Shown piece by piece: positions 61,345 through 64,000 of a stretch of 64,000 bases of DNA. The first letter of the stretch is position 1. Every line of letters begins with the position of its first letter. A program made the translations under genes and the position numbers. The notes under the pieces were generated by a model. That model did no database searches. It had not been told where the DNA came from and saw only the letters and a list, made by a program, of their open reading frames with translations. The DNA is taken from the NCBI GenBank assembly GCA_963794155.1, contig CAWCCX010000004.1, positions 124,001 to 188,000 of the forward strand, written 5' to 3'. This DNA comes from Roseiarcus sp963794155. GTDB taxonomy: Bacteria > Pseudomonadota > Alphaproteobacteria > Rhizobiales > Beijerinckiaceae.

Positions 61345-61773
61345 ATGGTGCGTGTGACGGCGCTGACCTCTCCGCTGCTGCTCGGCTTCGACGATCTCGA
61401 GCGGGCGCTCGACAAGGTTACGAAGTCCGGGACGGACGGTTACCCGCCCTACAATATCGAGCAAATCGCCGCTCAAGGCGGCGAGCCGGAACGATTGCGC
61501 ATCACGCTTGCCGTGGCCGGCTTCTCGCAGGACCAGATCGAGGTCACAGTCGAGGAGAATGAGCTCACGATCCGCGGCCGCCAGCAGGACGACAAGGGGC
61601 GGGAATATTTGCATCGCGGGATCGCCGCCAGGCAATTCCAGCGCAGCTTCCTCCTCGCCGACGGCATGCAGGTCTTGCACGCCGATCTGGCCCAGGGGCT
61701 GCTCTCGATCGATCTCGTTCGGCCGCAGCCCGAGCGGGTGGTGCGCAAGATACGGATATCGGCTCGCGATTGA
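61345..61773 (+). CDS. Small heat-shock protein, Hsp20 (IbpA-like)
   Basis: This 142-residue alpha-crystallin-domain chaperone has NIEQIAAQGGEPERLRITLAVAGF with the domain start, ELTIRGRQ and the A-x-x-x-G-x-L region DLAQGLLSIDL near the C-terminus, and an IRI-type tail. It holds unfolding proteins during heat stress. The ATG follows AAGGGGG. The DUF1150 gene follows 50 bp later, an arrangement typical of Alphaproteobacteria. Confidence 0.95.
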   Translation: MVRVTALTSPLLLGFDDLERALDKVTKSGTDGYPPYNIEQIAAQGGEPERLRITLAVAGFSQDQIEVTVEENELTIRGRQQDDKGREYLHRGIAARQFQRSFLLADGMQVLHADLAQGLLSIDLVRPQPERVVRKIRISARD

Positions 61774-61823
61774 GGATGCGGGCGCGGCGGGTCGAAGCGA
61801 CCGCCGGATGAAGGAGAGACGCG

Positions 61824-62096
61824 ATGAGAGAAGAAAGCGACAAGACCACGCTCCCGACAGCGGCCCTGACGGCGCAGGAATTCGCCCATTTCGGCGACGG
61901 CTCTCTCGCCTATGTGAAGACGATCAATTCCGAGGACGTCGCCCGCCTGTGCCCCCAGGCGCCGCCGCTCAAGCCCGGAATGACGCTGTTTGCGCTGCTC
62001 GGCGCCGACGGCTCGCCGATCATGCTGACCGATTCGAAGGACGCGGCGATCGCCAACGCCTGGGAGCACGAACTCGAAACCGTGAGCCTGCACTGA
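61824..62096 (+). CDS. DUF1150 family protein
   Basis: This 90-residue protein has the DUF1150 pattern: LTAQEFAHFGDGSLAYVKTI and GMTLFALLGADGSPIMLTDS. DUF1150 proteins follow hsp20 genes in Alphaproteobacteria and may act with them; their role is unknown. GAAGGAGAG precedes the ATG. Probably co-transcribed with hsp20 under heat-shock control. Confidence 0.92.
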   Translation: MREESDKTTLPTAALTAQEFAHFGDGSLAYVKTINSEDVARLCPQAPPLKPGMTLFALLGADGSPIMLTDSKDAAIANAWEHELETVSLH

Positions 62097-62190
62097 GCCG
62101 CCGCGCGGTTTCTCGCGGCGACCCCGGCGCTGTGCGGGGACCGGCGAATCGGCTAGAGTTTGCGGTCCCTTAAGTCCGAAGGATCGCCCG

Positions 62191-62982
62191 ATGCGGGCCT
62201 ATCTCGACCTCATGCGCGAGGCGCTCGATGACGGCGCGATAAAACCCGACCGCACGGGCACCGGCGTCCGCTCGCTGTTCGGCCGGCAGCTCAGGTTCGA
62301 TCTCGCCCAGGGCTTTCCGCTCGTCACCACCAAGCGGCTCCATCTCAAGTCGATCGTGCGCGAACTGATCTGGTTCCTGCGCGGCGACACCAACGTCGCC
62401 TATCTCAAAGCGCACGGCGTTTCCATCTGGGACGAATGGGCGGATGAATCGGGCGACCTCGGTCCGGTCTACGGCAAGCAGTGGCGGGCCTGGGAAGGGC
62501 CGGACGGGCGCACTTATGACCAGATTGCCTGGGTGATCGACGAGATCCGCCGCAACCCCGATTCGCGACGCCTTATCGTTTCAGCCTGGAACGTCGCCGA
62601 GATCGAACGGATGAAGCTCGCGCCGTGCCACTGCCTGTTCCAGTTCTACGTCAGCGGCGGCCGCCTATCGTGCCAGCTCTATCAGCGTTCGGCCGACATC
62701 TTTCTCGGCGTGCCGTTCAATATCGCCAGCTACGCGCTGCTCACCCATCTCATCGCCCGCGAATGCGGGCTTAAAGCCGGCGAGTTCGTGCACACGTTCG
62801 GCGACGCCCATCTCTACCGCAACCACGAGGACCAGGCGCGCGAGCAACTCGGGCGCGCGCCACGGCCGCTGCCAAAGCTCGTACTCGGCGACATCGGCTC
62901 GATCTTCGACCTCAATGCCGACGCGATCGCGTTCGACGGCTACGATCCCTGGCCGGCGATCAAGGCCAAGGTCGCGGTGTGA
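62191..62982 (+). CDS. thyA: Thymidylate synthase
   Basis: This 263-residue enzyme makes dTMP from dUMP using methylene-tetrahydrofolate. The catalytic Cys146 in LAPCHCLFQFYV and the QLYQRSADIFLGVPFNIASY signature are intact, and length equals that of E. coli ThyA within one residue. Its stop overlaps the start of folA, so dihydrofolate produced here is recycled by the co-expressed enzyme. Confidence 0.97.
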   Translation: MRAYLDLMREALDDGAIKPDRTGTGVRSLFGRQLRFDLAQGFPLVTTKRLHLKSIVRELIWFLRGDTNVAYLKAHGVSIWDEWADESGDLGPVYGKQWRAWEGPDGRTYDQIAWVIDEIRRNPDSRRLIVSAWNVAEIERMKLAPCHCLFQFYVSGGRLSCQLYQRSADIFLGVPFNIASYALLTHLIARECGLKAGEFVHTFGDAHLYRNHEDQAREQLGRAPRPLPKLVLGDIGSIFDLNADAIAFDGYDPWPAIKAKVAV

Positions 62983-63494
62983 CGAATGCGCCGCTCGTCC
63001 TGGTTGCGGCGGTTGCGCACAACGGCGTCATCGGCGCCAACAAAGGCCTCCCCTGGCGGCTTTCAAGCGACTTGCAGCGGTTCAAAGTGCTCACCTTGGG
63101 CAAACCGCTGGTGATGGGTCGCAAGACCTACCTCACGATCGGCCGGGCGCTGCCCGGGCGCGAAACGATCGTCGTGACCCGCGACCCGGGCTTCGCGCCC
63201 CCGGGCGTCTTCGTCGCCCACGACCTCGAAGCCGCGCTCGATCACGCTGCCGAGCGCGCCCGCGCGATGGGGGCGAGCGAAATCGTCATCGCCGGCGGCG
63301 GCGAGATTTACGCTCAGACGATCGCGCGCGCCAAGCGGCTTCTGATCACCGAAGTCGCGCTCGACGCGGAGGGCGAGACCCGTTTCCCGCCGATTCACCC
63401 CGGCCAATGGCGGGAAGTCAGACGCCAGAAGGGCGAGCGCGGCCCCCGCGACGAGGCGGATTTTGCCTTCGTCGAGTACGAGCGAAAGGCCTGA
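62979..63494 (+). CDS. folA: Dihydrofolate reductase
   Basis: This 171-residue enzyme reduces dihydrofolate with NADPH. The opening VLVAAVAHNGVIGANKGLPW, the KPLVMGRKTYLTIGRALPGR block and the IAGGGEIYAQ motif are typical. It starts at a GTG that overlaps the thyA stop by four bases (GTGA), indicating translational coupling. Complete. Confidence 0.96.
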   Translation: MTNAPLVLVAAVAHNGVIGANKGLPWRLSSDLQRFKVLTLGKPLVMGRKTYLTIGRALPGRETIVVTRDPGFAPPGVFVAHDLEAALDHAAERARAMGASEIVIAGGGEIYAQTIARAKRLLITEVALDAEGETRFPPIHPGQWREVRRQKGERGPRDEADFAFVEYERKA

Positions 63495-63527
63495 GTTTTT
63501 TCGAACCGTCCGCCTCGGCCCGGTGCG

Positions 63528-63827
63528 TCAGACGGTGCGCCACATTTCGTCGTGCGCCGACCCTGGCAGGAAAAGCGAAGCGCTGCCTTCGGACAGCTTC
63601 ATGTATTCCGGGTTACTCAACAATTTGTTGGTATTCGCTTCGACTGAGGCGAGATCGGGCTCGGCAGCGACCCAGGCGATACGAAACGGGTTTCCGGCAA
63701 TAGGCATGCTGACGCCGACCTTGAGGCCGGTGATCTTCTCGACCAGTTTGGCGATCTGATGAGCGAAGGCCAGCGCTTCGCCGACCTTGCCCGGAGCGAT
63801 GGTCGCGGTTCGAACGAACGTGATCAT
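63528..63827 (-). CDS. Small ferredoxin-like-fold hypothetical protein
   Basis: This 99-residue protein starts MITFVRTATIAPGKVGEALA, with the beta-alpha-beta pattern of dimeric alpha/beta barrel proteins (NIPSNAP or antibiotic biosynthesis monooxygenase type). It ends SASLFLPGSAHDEMWRTV. No catalytic residue can be assigned. It is convergent with folA. Confidence 0.75.
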   Translation of the reverse strand: MITFVRTATIAPGKVGEALAFAHQIAKLVEKITGLKVGVSMPIAGNPFRIAWVAAEPDLASVEANTNKLLSNPEYMKLSEGSASLFLPGSAHDEMWRTV

Positions 63828-63929
63828 GACAATTCCTCCCGCCCGCGGAGTTGTTGATTTCCCCCGCGGCGCCCGGAGTATGTCTCATTCCCACAAAATG
63901 CGCCATCGGGCTGAATATCGATTGCGCCC

Positions 63930-63957
63930 TTGACGGATTGCCTGGATAAACTAAACT
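63930..63957 (+). promoter_or_regulatory. Possible sigma-70 promoter at the window edge
   Basis: TTGACG (63930-63935) and TAAACT (63952-63957) are 16 bases apart, 28 bp before an ATG at 63986. Confidence 0.4.
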
Positions 63958-63985
63958 CGTGGGACTAAGTCTAGGGTCAACACCG

Positions 63986-64000
63986 ATGAAGACCGTCAAT
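63986..64000 (+). CDS. Possible start of a gene cut by the window edge
   Basis: An ATG followed by four sense codons (MKTVN) runs to the window end, downstream of a plausible promoter. Too short to identify. Confidence 0.25.

Overview
The window is GC-rich and looks like a chromosomal segment of an alphaproteobacterium, probably Hyphomicrobiales (Rhizobiales). The signs are an Hsp20-DUF1150 pair, a DUF2849-cysI-cysH-DUF934 sulfur operon with stop/start overlaps, a 100-residue L28 protein with a charged C-terminal tail, and a YgfZ gene diverging from a dihydroorotase-like gene. No rRNA, tRNA or CRISPR array was recognised.

Layout. Bases 1-13.7 kb hold housekeeping and catabolic genes: FMN reductase, an SDR-MaoC pair, dihydroorotase-like amidohydrolase, YgfZ, UspA, superoxide dismutase, a LOG-family hydrolase, a CoA-transferase/glutaryl-CoA dehydrogenase pair, an FAD oxidoreductase, a cold-shock protein, xylulokinase and MarC. 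A sterol desaturase-family gene starts at 13,763 and is interrupted after codon 159; the rest resumes at 31,756. Between them lies a 17.5-kb integrative element. From 32.3 kb to the end the chromosome continues with EamA and SDR genes, aldo/keto reductase, polysaccharide deacetylase-like protein, KefB-type antiporter, eda, rpmB, a methyltransferase, ftsH, acyl-CoA synthetase, the ybbP/ybbA/tesA cluster, purU, msrB, hemH, the sulfur assimilation operon, an MBOAT/AlgX-like acetylation pair, a zinc-ribbon helicase, a cupin, hsp20-DUF1150 and thyA-folA.

The element carries a tyrosine integrase at its right end, an AlpA-like regulator, a RepA-type helicase, a palindrome/direct-repeat array that could be an origin or operator, a broken serine recombinase, a Rap1a-like secreted protein, a phage packaging operon with broken small and large terminase genes, a BRO-N protein, and two PEP-CTERM surface-protein genes as apparent cargo. 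No portal, capsid or tail gene was found, so it is a decayed prophage or a satellite-like element. Removing 14,240-31,755 restores a 340-codon reading frame exactly, and a 9-10 bp motif occurs twice near each end, as expected of integrase arm sites.

Frameshifts are unusually frequent. They affect both PEP-CTERM genes, both terminase genes, another phage gene, the serine recombinase, and two chromosomal genes (a methyltransferase and a helicase). They could be real decay or residual sequencing indels; raw reads are needed to decide.
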